Shown piece by piece: positions 16,652 to 24,140 of a DNA stretch of 64,000 nt. Made by a program: the position numbers and the translations under genes. Each line of letters starts with the position of its first letter. The stretch's first letter is position 1. Under the pieces are notes generated by a model. It was given only the letters and a program-made list of their open reading frames with translations, searched no databases and was not told where the DNA came from. The stretch is from Alloalcanivorax profundimaris. GTDB lineage: Bacteria > Pseudomonadota > Gammaproteobacteria > Pseudomonadales > Alcanivoracaceae. Location of the stretch: positions 186,001-250,000 of the forward strand of contig NZ_JABJWH010000040.1 in assembly GCF_015265435.1 (NCBI RefSeq), read 5' to 3'.

Positions 16652-17554
16652 ATGAAAACAACAAGATCAAAGGTCCGAATGTTATTGGGCATGGCTTTGA
16701 TGGTGGCGGCCTCGTTCGGTCACGCCACCGAATCCGGTGGCTCCGCCTACGCCCATGGCGCGGAGGGCTGGATGACCGGGATGTTACCGCCCCCGGGCGA
16801 CTATTATTTGAACTATCTGAATTACTACTCCGCGGACCGCCTTAATGGTCCCGACGGTAAAACCCAAATCGACGATTTCAGCATCGAGGCCAAGGCGAAC
16901 GTCTTTCGTTATGTGAAAGTCACGGACAAACGACTGTGGGGCGCCAGTTACGCGTTCCAGGTTCTGATGCCGGTGGTCGACCTTGAGGTCGAGATGCTTG
17001 GGCAAAGGGACAGCCGCACCGGTTTGGGCGACATCATTGTCGATCCTTTTATTCTCGGTTGGCACTTTGACGATCTGCATGTCGTGGCCGGCGTCGATTT
17101 CATCCTGCCAACCGGGCGCTACGACAGTCAGCGTTTGGCCAATATCGGCAGAAATTACTACACCATCGAGCCGGCGCTGGCCGTCACCTATCTGCATCCC
17201 AGCGGGCTCGAGCTGTCCGGTAAGTTCATGTACGACATCAGCTTCGAGAACAATAAAACCAGCTATGAATCCGGCGATGAGGTCCATATGGATTACGCGG
17301 CGGGGTGGCGCTTTGGAAAGTGGTCCGCCGGCGTATCGGGGTATTACAACAAGCAGGTCACGGATGATCGCGTTTCCGGCAGGACGGTGGGCCCCGACGG
17401 TAATCGGGGCGAGGTGCTGGCCATTGGCCCGTCGATTCAGTATCGCTCCAAGACAGCGATTTTCTCCGCCTCGTTCCAGAAGGAGGTCGACGCCGAGAAC
17501 CGGCCCCAGGGTGAAAAAGTCTGGCTGAACTTCATTTTGCCGCTGGGAGGCTAG
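16652..17554 (+). CDS. SphA-type outer-membrane transporter (phenol MetA-degradation family)
   Basis: A 300-residue outer-membrane beta-barrel protein. The signal peptide ends SFGHATE; the mature part has the family pattern GAEGWMTGMLPPPGDYYLNYLNYY, then SRTGLGDIIVDPFILGWHF and VDFILPTGRYD, and it ends in an amphipathic strand (KVWLNFILPLGG). SphA-family barrels are found with aromatic and alkane breakdown genes and probably admit hydrophobic substrates. ATG 16652 has GAGGA at better spacing than the ATG at 16646. It closes the catabolic operon and converges on the regulator gene. Confidence 0.88.
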   Translation: MKTTRSKVRMLLGMALMVAASFGHATESGGSAYAHGAEGWMTGMLPPPGDYYLNYLNYYSADRLNGPDGKTQIDDFSIEAKANVFRYVKVTDKRLWGASYAFQVLMPVVDLEVEMLGQRDSRTGLGDIIVDPFILGWHFDDLHVVAGVDFILPTGRYDSQRLANIGRNYYTIEPALAVTYLHPSGLELSGKFMYDISFENNKTSYESGDEVHMDYAAGWRFGKWSAGVSGYYNKQVTDDRVSGRTVGPDGNRGEVLAIGPSIQYRSKTAIFSASFQKEVDAENRPQGEKVWLNFILPLGG

Positions 17555-17579
17555 CGCCGGCGGGCCGGAGATTGCCGCA

Positions 17580-18461
17580 TCACTCCTCCTTCAGCACCCG
17601 GCGGATCTGCTTGGCGAACGCCTGGCTGGCGGCGGGCACGCCGCCGCCACGCATCCACAGCAGCCCCGGCGTGCGGATCGGCGTGGGGTTCTCCAAGGGC
17701 ACCACGCTGACGCCGTCGGTGTCGGCGATGGCGATCTCGCCGACGATGCCGGCCAGCTCGGATTTGCGGATCAGCTGGATCATGGCGCCGATGGAGTCCA
17801 GTTCCACCACCACCTGGGGCTGGGCGTCGGCGGAGCGGAAGTGCTCGTCGATCAGCTGACGGGTGGAGTACTGCGGCGGCAACAGGGTCATGCGCAGGTT
17901 GTTCAGCTCCACCATGCGCACCCGTTTGCGGCTGGCGAAGGGGTGCCAGTCGGCCACCACCAGCACCATTTCCTCGTTGTAGAGCGGTTCGAACCAGAGG
18001 TCCTGGTCGTCCGGCGGGCGGTAGGCGATGCCGAGATCCAGGTCGCCGGATTTGAGCCGTTCGACGATGCGGTGCTGGGGCAGCTCCTCCACCTTGATGC
18101 GCAGGGCCGGGTAGCGGTCCAGGAAGGCGGAGATGCAGGCCGGCACCAGCCGGGTGTTGAAGCTCTGAATCACCGCCACGCGCACTTCGCCCTGCACCGC
18201 GTCGGTGGGCTGGTGGAGCGTGCTGACGGCGCCGTCGATCTGCTGCAGGGCGGGCATCACGCGGCTCAGGAAGGTATCGCCGGCCTCGGTGATCACCACC
18301 CGCTTGCCGATGCGTTCGAACAGTCGCGTGTCCAGTTCGGTTTCCATCTGCTTGATCTGGTGGGACAGGGTGGACTGGGTGACGTGGCACTTCTCGGCGG
18401 CGCGGGTGAAGTTGAGGGTTTCCGCCAGGGCGGCGAAATAGCGCAGATGTCGGAGCTCCAT
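17580..18461 (-). CDS. LysR-family regulator of the catabolic cluster
   Basis: A 293-residue regulator. The N-terminal helix-turn-helix reads MELRHLRYFAALAETLNFTRAA ... VTQSTLSHQIKQME, the CynR/CbbR-like LysR signature; the effector domain covers about 90-293. It is divergent from the citryl-CoA-lyase-like gene with 112 bp between, and convergent to the porin gene. LysR proteins normally act on the divergent promoter. Because the same 54-bp element occurs before the hydrolase gene, this regulator is the best candidate to control both operons. The inducer is probably a pathway intermediate (inference). Confidence 0.93.
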   Translation of the reverse strand: MELRHLRYFAALAETLNFTRAAEKCHVTQSTLSHQIKQMETELDTRLFERIGKRVVITEAGDTFLSRVMPALQQIDGAVSTLHQPTDAVQGEVRVAVIQSFNTRLVPACISAFLDRYPALRIKVEELPQHRIVERLKSGDLDLGIAYRPPDDQDLWFEPLYNEEMVLVVADWHPFASRKRVRMVELNNLRMTLLPPQYSTRQLIDEHFRSADAQPQVVVELDSIGAMIQLIRKSELAGIVGEIAIADTDGVSVVPLENPTPIRTPGLLWMRGGGVPAASQAFAKQIRRVLKEE

Positions 18462-18489
18462 GGGGCGTCTCTTTTTTAACTAGTGATGC

Positions 18490-18543
18490 CATCGATCATT
18501 TTTATGGATATTTATCACTTTTAACCACTATAGCCCCCTTCTA
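18490..18543 (+). promoter_or_regulatory. Second copy of the shared promoter/operator element
   Basis: It aligns ungapped to 12952-13005, same orientation relative to the downstream gene. It contains ATC-N9-GAT, compatible with a LysR T-N11-A site, and lies between the divergent regulator and the lyase-like gene. Confidence 0.72.
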
Positions 18544-18573
18544 CGCTTTATTGAAATCTCACTGATCGGATGG

Positions 18574-19395
18574 ATGAGAATAATGAAGATAGGTAAGGAA
18601 ACGGTTCCCAAAACCGCCATCTGCACCTCCAACCAGGACACCATCGTGGTGCGCGGCCTGGACCTGTGCCAGGACGCCATCGGCCAGCTGTCCTTCACCG
18701 ATTATTTCTACCTGCTGCTCACCGGGCGCCAGGCCACGCCCGCCACCCGGGCGGTGCTGGACGCCACCCTGGTGGCCATCGCCGAGCACGGCCTGGTGCC
18801 CAGTGTGCAGGCGGCGCGCATGACCTACGCGGCGGCGCCGGAGGCGGTGCAAGGCGCGGTGGCCGCCGGTTTGCTGGGCTGCGGCTCGGTGATCCTGGGC
18901 GCCGCCCAGCAGGCCGGTGAACTGTTCGACGCCATCGACCGGCGCGCCCGGGAGCAGGGTGAGGACCTGGACCGCGCCGCCCATGCGGTGGTGTCCGAGT
19001 ACCGCGCCGCCAAGCGTGCCATCCCTGGCTACGGCCACCCGCTGCACAAGGCCCGCGACCCGCGCGTGGCGGCGTTGTTCAAAACCTCCAGCGAGGCCGG
19101 CGCCGGCCAGCGTTACGTGGAGATCGCCGAGGCGGTGGAGAGGGTGATTCCGGACGTGGTGGGCAAGGACCTGCGGCTGAACGTATCGGCGGCGATCCCG
19201 GCGGTGCTGCTGGGCGCGGACTTCCCGCTCAAGGCCCTGCGCGGGGTGCCGATCCTGGCGCGCAGCGCCGGGTTGATCGCCCATCTGTTCGAGGAGATGA
19301 ACCAGTCCATCGGGTTCGCGCTGTCCTACCAGGCGTCCCGGGACGTGGAATATCAGGGTGAGGTGCCCGCCGGGTTCGAGGAGCAGCGCTCATGA
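18574..19395 (+). CDS. Citrate-synthase-fold citryl-CoA lyase-like enzyme
   Basis: A 273-residue member of the citrate synthase superfamily, much shorter than citrate synthase (about 430) and the size of stand-alone citryl-CoA lyases. The catalytic loop AIPGYGHPLHKARDPR and the ILARSAGLIAHLFEE segment near the C-terminus are conserved. Such enzymes split a CoA thioester of a 3-hydroxy-acid to acetyl-CoA and a keto acid. ATG 18574 and 18583 are both possible starts. Its stop overlaps the CoA-transferase start (ATGA), so activation and cleavage are probably sequential steps. Confidence 0.85.
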   Translation: MRIMKIGKETVPKTAICTSNQDTIVVRGLDLCQDAIGQLSFTDYFYLLLTGRQATPATRAVLDATLVAIAEHGLVPSVQAARMTYAAAPEAVQGAVAAGLLGCGSVILGAAQQAGELFDAIDRRAREQGEDLDRAAHAVVSEYRAAKRAIPGYGHPLHKARDPRVAALFKTSSEAGAGQRYVEIAEAVERVIPDVVGKDLRLNVSAAIPAVLLGADFPLKALRGVPILARSAGLIAHLFEEMNQSIGFALSYQASRDVEYQGEVPAGFEEQRS

Positions 19396-20543
19396 TCAAG
19401 GTTCTCGAAGGGGTGCGCGTGATCGAGCAGGGCACCTTCATTACCGGCCCCAACGCGGGCATGCTGCTGGCCGACTTGGGCGCGGAAGTGATTAAGGTGG
19501 AAAAACCCGGCAGCGGCGATCCGTTCCGGGCCTTCAAGGGCGGCCTCTACAGTCCCCATTTCCAGACCTACAACCGCAACAAGCGCAGCGTCACGCTCAA
19601 CACCAAGGAGCCGGAGGATCTGGCCCTGTTCGATCAGTTGATCGCCGACGCCGACGTCTACATCCAGAACTTCCGCCCCGGCACCGCCGAGCGGCTGGGC
19701 GCCGGCGAGGAGCGCCTGCGCGCCATTAACCCGAAGCTGATCTACTGCTCGATCAGCGGTTTCGGCCAGGATGGACCGGCCGCCGGCCGCCCGGCCTACG
19801 ACACCGTGGCCCAGGCCGCCAGCGGTTTTCTGGGGCTGTTGATCAACCCGGAGAATCCGCGCGTGGTGGGCCCGGCCATGGCCGATGCGCTGACCGGCTT
19901 CTACGCCGCCTACGGTATTCTCGGCGCGCTCCATGAACGCCATCGCACTGGCCGGGGCCGGGCGGTGGACGTGTCCATGCTGGAAGCCATGTGCCATTTC
20001 AACCTGGACGCCTTCACCCATTACTTCGCCGAGGGCGAGGTGATGACGCCCTACAGCCGACCCAGCGTGTCCCAGTCCTATGTGCTGGAGTGCGGCGACG
20101 GCAAGTGGATCGCGCTGCACATGTCCTCGCCGGAGAAGTTCTGGCAGGGCCTGGCCAACGCCATCGATCAGCCGGACCTGCTCAGCGACGCGCGTTTCTG
20201 CAGTCGCGAGAAGCGCATCGACCATCAGGAGCAACTGATTGATCTGTTGGGGGAACGCTTCAAGCAGCGCGACCGCGACGCCTGGTGCCGGCGCCTGGAA
20301 GAGGAGGACGTGCCCCACGCGCCCATGTACGACAGCAGCGAAGCGCTGCGCGACCCCCAGGCCCGGCATCTGCAACTGGAAATCAACGCGCCCCATCCCG
20401 CCGGCGGCGAATGGCGCACGGTGCGCTCGCCGGTGAGCTTCGACCACCAGCCGCCGCTCACCGTGAGCGCGCCGCCGGAGCTGGGTGATTACGACGAGGC
20501 CCTGCGCTCGGCGGCCCGGGCGCGCCTGGTGAAAGAGGGCTGA
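19392..20543 (+). CDS. CaiB/BaiF family class III CoA-transferase
   Basis: A 383-residue enzyme. It begins LEGVRVIEQGTFITGPNAGMLLADLGAEVIKVEKPGSGDP, the family's first signature, continues with SISGFGQDGPAAGRPAYD, whose last Asp is the expected catalytic residue forming the acyl anhydride, and has RGRAVDVSMLEAM. Family members move CoA between acyl-CoA and free acids such as oxalate, carnitine, citramalate or mesaconate. Coupled by a 4-bp overlap to the lyase-like gene, it likely makes that enzyme's CoA-ester substrate. The acid used is unknown. Confidence 0.92.
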   Translation: MIKVLEGVRVIEQGTFITGPNAGMLLADLGAEVIKVEKPGSGDPFRAFKGGLYSPHFQTYNRNKRSVTLNTKEPEDLALFDQLIADADVYIQNFRPGTAERLGAGEERLRAINPKLIYCSISGFGQDGPAAGRPAYDTVAQAASGFLGLLINPENPRVVGPAMADALTGFYAAYGILGALHERHRTGRGRAVDVSMLEAMCHFNLDAFTHYFAEGEVMTPYSRPSVSQSYVLECGDGKWIALHMSSPEKFWQGLANAIDQPDLLSDARFCSREKRIDHQEQLIDLLGERFKQRDRDAWCRRLEEEDVPHAPMYDSSEALRDPQARHLQLEINAPHPAGGEWRTVRSPVSFDHQPPLTVSAPPELGDYDEALRSAARARLVKEG

Positions 20544-20625
20544 TGAAGGGCGGCCGATGAAGGACGGCGGATCCGGCCGCCCTCGCGGCTTGCATCGCGG
20601 GCCGGGAACCGGGAAGCTTGCCGGC

Positions 20626-21051
20626 ATGAAACGACCCTTCCGCTTCCTGGCCATCGTCGGCCTGTTGATTCTGTCCCTGGTCGCCGCCTGGCGCGGCGGC
20701 CTGCTGCCTGGCGTGCCGGCCCCCTGGCACGATGACCTGCGCATCCTGCATGAAGACCGGGACGGCACCGCCGTGATGGTGGTCGAACTGCGCAACACCG
20801 ACACCCGCACCCGCTGGCACAGCGAGGGCGAGGACCATCGCATCGACATTCGCCGTCGAGGTCCCACGCTGTACGAGCTGGACATTACCTTGTTAGAGAA
20901 TCGGATCGACCCGCCCATACGGCGCAATATGCATACACGATTGCAGCTGGAAGCCGGCCGCACCGAGATCGGAGGTTTCCGCTTCACCGAGCCGGGCAAG
21001 CCGGTGCGGCGTCAGTTGGTGGAACTGGTGCTGCCATCGAGTGCCGGGTAA
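20626..21051 (+). CDS. Small membrane-anchored protein of unknown function
   Basis: About 141 residues from ATG 20626; the frame is open from 20557. One N-terminal helix (FLAIVGLLILSLVAAW) anchors a short soluble domain rich in charged residues (WHDDLRILHEDRDGTAVMVVELRNTDT). No family is recognised. It lies between the CoA-transferase gene and the two-component operon, and its stop precedes the dyad-rich control region there. The start is uncertain because neither candidate has a good ribosome site. Confidence 0.55.
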   Translation: MKRPFRFLAIVGLLILSLVAAWRGGLLPGVPAPWHDDLRILHEDRDGTAVMVVELRNTDTRTRWHSEGEDHRIDIRRRGPTLYELDITLLENRIDPPIRRNMHTRLQLEAGRTEIGGFRFTEPGKPVRRQLVELVLPSSAG

Positions 21052-21080
21052 TGTTCACGGCTCGTGTGCCCGCTTTCCCA

Positions 21081-21132
21081 ACTTTACATGGTAAAGTGGA
21101 GCTTGCAGGCACGTTGTGTCCCAATGGGACAC
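21081..21132 (+). promoter_or_regulatory. Two perfect dyads before the NarL-type regulator gene
   Basis: ACTTTAC-ATG-GTAAAGT (21081-21097) and GTGTCCC-AAT-GGGACAC (21116-21132), both with 7-bp arms and a 3-base centre, lie 33-84 bp before the regulator start. They are likely operators; the protein that binds them is not known. Confidence 0.5.
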
Positions 21133-21164
21133 TGCTGGAAAGAAAGCGCTGGGGGAGGAGAGGC

Positions 21165-21809
21165 ATGAAGGCCGCGATCATCGTGGAAGATCATGACGAT
21201 ACCAGGGAATGGATGACGACCCTTCTGGGCGATGCCTTTCCGAATATCAGCGTGACCACCGCCAGTACGGTCGCTGGCGGGCTGGCTGCCTTGCAAAACG
21301 ACACCTTCAGCCTTGCCTTGTTGGACATCAGCCTTCCGGATGGCAATGGCGTGACTCTGGTTGAGTGGCTGCGCCATCGCGCCCCTGATACTTATATCGT
21401 GATGGCCACGATCTTCGACGACGACGATCATCTGTTTGCCGCCTTGCGCGCCGGTGCCCATGGTTACCTTCTCAAGGACCAGCCCCGGGAAAGGCTGATC
21501 GAGCAGTTGTGCGGGATTCTGCGTGGTGAGCCGCCGCTCTCCCCCAGCATTGCCCGTCGCATGATGCGGCATTTTCGCCAGAGTCATGAGCCCGAACGCG
21601 ACGATACGTTGCTCACCGATCGGGAGCGTGAAGTGCTTGGATTGCTGGCGCGGGGTTTCACTCGCACGGATATTTCCGCCGCCCTGGGTATCGCCGCCAA
21701 TACCGTCGCCACCTATACCAAGAGTATCTACCGAAAGCTGGGGGTGTCCGGCCGGGCCGAGGCGGCGCTGGAGGCCGTGCGTTTGGGGGTGGTAAGACGG
21801 GATGGCTGA
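21165..21809 (+). CDS. NarL/FixJ-family response regulator
   Basis: A 214-residue regulator. The receiver begins KAAIIVEDHDD, has the phosphoacceptor in LALLDISLPDGNG and the conserved Lys in GYLLKDQP. The C-terminal LuxR-type helix-turn-helix is LTDREREVLGLLARGFTRTDISAALGIAANTVATYTKSIYRKLGVSGR. ATG 21165 has GGGGGAGGAG just upstream; the frame itself is open from 21051. It is 18 bp before the cognate kinase gene. Targets may include the lipoprotein operon at 24141, as suggested by position. Confidence 0.92.
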   Translation: MKAAIIVEDHDDTREWMTTLLGDAFPNISVTTASTVAGGLAALQNDTFSLALLDISLPDGNGVTLVEWLRHRAPDTYIVMATIFDDDDHLFAALRAGAHGYLLKDQPRERLIEQLCGILRGEPPLSPSIARRMMRHFRQSHEPERDDTLLTDREREVLGLLARGFTRTDISAALGIAANTVATYTKSIYRKLGVSGRAEAALEAVRLGVVRRDG

Positions 21810-21827
21810 CCCGGGGAATCATCAGTA

Positions 21828-23999
21828 ATGGTTCGGCTGGGACCGGTTGCGCCACAACAACGTTTGCTTTTCGTGACCCTGATCGCGCTGTTCGTTACTG
21901 CTTTGGCGGCGGGGTACGTGATCAGTGTCCCGCAGCTTGGCGTCAACTGGCAGCCCGACGCGGCGCGCGATCAGTTGGTGGTCGAAAGCGTCTCCGAGGA
22001 GGGGCCCAACAGTGGCAAGCTGATTCCCGGCGAGGGCGTGGTGGCTGTCCAGCGGGAGGGGGGCGGTCTCACTCCGCTGTCGGCGGAGACCGTCCACGAA
22101 GATCCGGATTTGCTCTCCTATCAGGCCTATAACGCGCTCCTGGAGCAACAGAGCCGGATAGTCGAGGAGCTTGAGAAGGGTGAAATCACCTTCATCACAT
22201 CGCAAGACAGGGTCGTAACGCTTACCGCCGCCACCCTGGTTGACTCCGACGCCCTTGGCTACTTCCTAATGAAAGCCGGTTACGGGTGGGTGGCGCTTTT
22301 GGTGGCGGTGGGCATCTGGGCTTACAGCCCGGGAAGAATCGAGACACGGCTGTTCTGTTTGTCAGGCATCAGCATTTTTCTCACCACCCTGACGCTGGGC
22401 ACCTACGGCGGGCGTGAAATCGCCATTGATGGCGATGTGTTCGCCTTCCTGATGTCGATCAACCACCTTTCGGTGTTACAGGTCTGTGCCTCGCTGTCGG
22501 CTTTGTTCTGGGTCTATCCGATCCGCCAAGGCCGTTTCCCTCTGCATTATGTGATTCTTGGGGCGGGGGGGCTGGCCTGGCTCAGTGATCAACTGCAACT
22601 GACCGCGGGATCCCGCTATACGGTCTATTCCGTGATCGTGGCCGGCTTTATTTTCGGTGTGTTGGTGCTGGGGCGACAATGGTGGCTTACCCGCAATTCT
22701 CCGCTGGAGAGAGCGTCCCTGAAGTGGTGCGCATTGTCCGTTTTTTCCGGCTGCCTGTTACTGACTTCCTTGATTATGCTGCCGCCCGCACTCGGGGCCA
22801 ATCGGGGTATCCCCTTATCGCTCAGCCTGATTTCCGTGCTGGTGCTGTATCTGGGGATGGCGGCCGGCCTGACCCGCTATCGGCTGTTCGACCTGGAGAG
22901 GTGGTGGTTCAAGACCTGGATATGGTTTTTCGGTGGTGTCCTGGTCGTGCTGCTGGACCTGGCGCTGATCTTTGGTCTCGGGCTGGCGGGGGAGATGGCC
23001 CTGGCTCTGTCCCTGGCCTTGGCAGGCTGGCTGTATTTCCCGCTGAGGCAGGCGCTGATGCGCCGACTGGGGCGAAACCGTGACAACAACTTTGATCTGG
23101 CACTGAAAAATCTGGTCGATAATCTTTTCTCAGCCAACAGCGTCGGGCGCATTCTCGCCGCCTGGCCGGATCTGCTGGCGCAGACCTTCGCGCCGCTTTC
23201 CATCACGGAGACCAGCCAGGGGACCGGCGGAAAGCCGGTGGCGGTTTCCAGGGACGGCGTACAACTCACCATCAGTGCCCTGGAGGCTGGCCAGACGGTG
23301 CTGAAGCTGGAGTTCGCGGATGGCGGGCGGCGTCTCTTCAGCCCCGAGGATTTGCGTATCGCCACTCTGCTCAGGGCGATCAGCAAGCAGGCTCTGTTCA
23401 CCGTAAGAGCACGCGAAGACGGCGCCGAAGCGGAGCGCCGGCGTATTATGCGCGATCTGCACGACGATGTGGGAGGCCGGCTCCTGAGCGTGCTTCACAA
23501 TGCCGGCGATGAACGCCAAGTCTCTCTGGCCCGAAATGCGCTGCAATCGCTGCGGGACGCACTACAAGCCCTCGATCTGGACTCCTCGAGCTGGCTGGCC
23601 GATTGCATTCAGGATTGGCATGAACTCTGTTCCCAGCGCTGTCATGAAATGGGGGCACAGTTACAGTGGTTCTTCACCGGAGACATCGACCAGGATCAGG
23701 CAATCACCGTGCGCCAGCGCATCAATGTCAGCCGCATTATCCATGAAGCGCTGACCAACGCCTTCAAGCACGCTCGCCCGGACTACATCAAGGTCCATTT
23801 GACGGTTGATAGCTCAATGCTCCGTATGAATGTCACCAATGACGGTGTCGCTGGTAACCCTTCCTTGACGGAAAGTATCGCCCGGCGTGGCCTCAATAAC
23901 ATGCGAACCCGCTGCGAAGAATTGGGCGGCCGATTCGCGTTCGATATCCGTGGCAAGGCGGCCACCGTCGATGCCGTGATTCGCTTGGACGGCGACTGA
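21828..23999 (+). CDS. Multi-pass sensor histidine kinase (NarX/DegS-like catalytic part)
   Basis: A 723-residue membrane kinase. One helix near residue 20 is followed by an extracytoplasmic domain of about 125 residues with a PDZ-like stretch (SEEGPNSGKLIPGEGVVAVQ). Seven or so helices follow between about 145 and 410. The catalytic region has the HisKA_3 box AERRRIMRDLHDDVGGRLLS with its phospho-His, and a HATPase with IIHEALTNAFKHA and ARRGLNNMRTRC. The layout, a PDZ-like sensor plus a 7TM-type membrane block, is unusual for NarX-type kinases. GC content is lower than that of the neighbours. Confidence 0.88.
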   Translation: MVRLGPVAPQQRLLFVTLIALFVTALAAGYVISVPQLGVNWQPDAARDQLVVESVSEEGPNSGKLIPGEGVVAVQREGGGLTPLSAETVHEDPDLLSYQAYNALLEQQSRIVEELEKGEITFITSQDRVVTLTAATLVDSDALGYFLMKAGYGWVALLVAVGIWAYSPGRIETRLFCLSGISIFLTTLTLGTYGGREIAIDGDVFAFLMSINHLSVLQVCASLSALFWVYPIRQGRFPLHYVILGAGGLAWLSDQLQLTAGSRYTVYSVIVAGFIFGVLVLGRQWWLTRNSPLERASLKWCALSVFSGCLLLTSLIMLPPALGANRGIPLSLSLISVLVLYLGMAAGLTRYRLFDLERWWFKTWIWFFGGVLVVLLDLALIFGLGLAGEMALALSLALAGWLYFPLRQALMRRLGRNRDNNFDLALKNLVDNLFSANSVGRILAAWPDLLAQTFAPLSITETSQGTGGKPVAVSRDGVQLTISALEAGQTVLKLEFADGGRRLFSPEDLRIATLLRAISKQALFTVRAREDGAEAERRRIMRDLHDDVGGRLLSVLHNAGDERQVSLARNALQSLRDALQALDLDSSSWLADCIQDWHELCSQRCHEMGAQLQWFFTGDIDQDQAITVRQRINVSRIIHEALTNAFKHARPDYIKVHLTVDSSMLRMNVTNDGVAGNPSLTESIARRGLNNMRTRCEELGGRFAFDIRGKAATVDAVIRLDGD

Positions 24000-24034
24000 G
24001 TCCTTCCTGCCCGCCAGTCCCTGAGACCGAGTGA

Positions 24035-24046
24035 CCCCGTTTGGGG
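24035..24046 (+). promoter_or_regulatory. CCCC-N4-GGGG palindrome before the lipoprotein operon
   Basis: CCCCGTTTGGGG lies 95 bp before the start codon at 24141. The similar palindrome CCCCATATGGGG at 34834 lies 75 bp before lpoB. The shared CCCCRTWTGGGG form suggests one regulator, but such GC dyads also arise by chance at this base composition. Confidence 0.35.
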
Positions 24047-24140
24047 GATGGGGCGGCTGCTCCCCTCCGCCTATGCTGACTCCGCTTGCCCTGGTCCACA
24101 GGGCTCCATGGAACGACGCAGCGGATAATAGGGGAACAAC

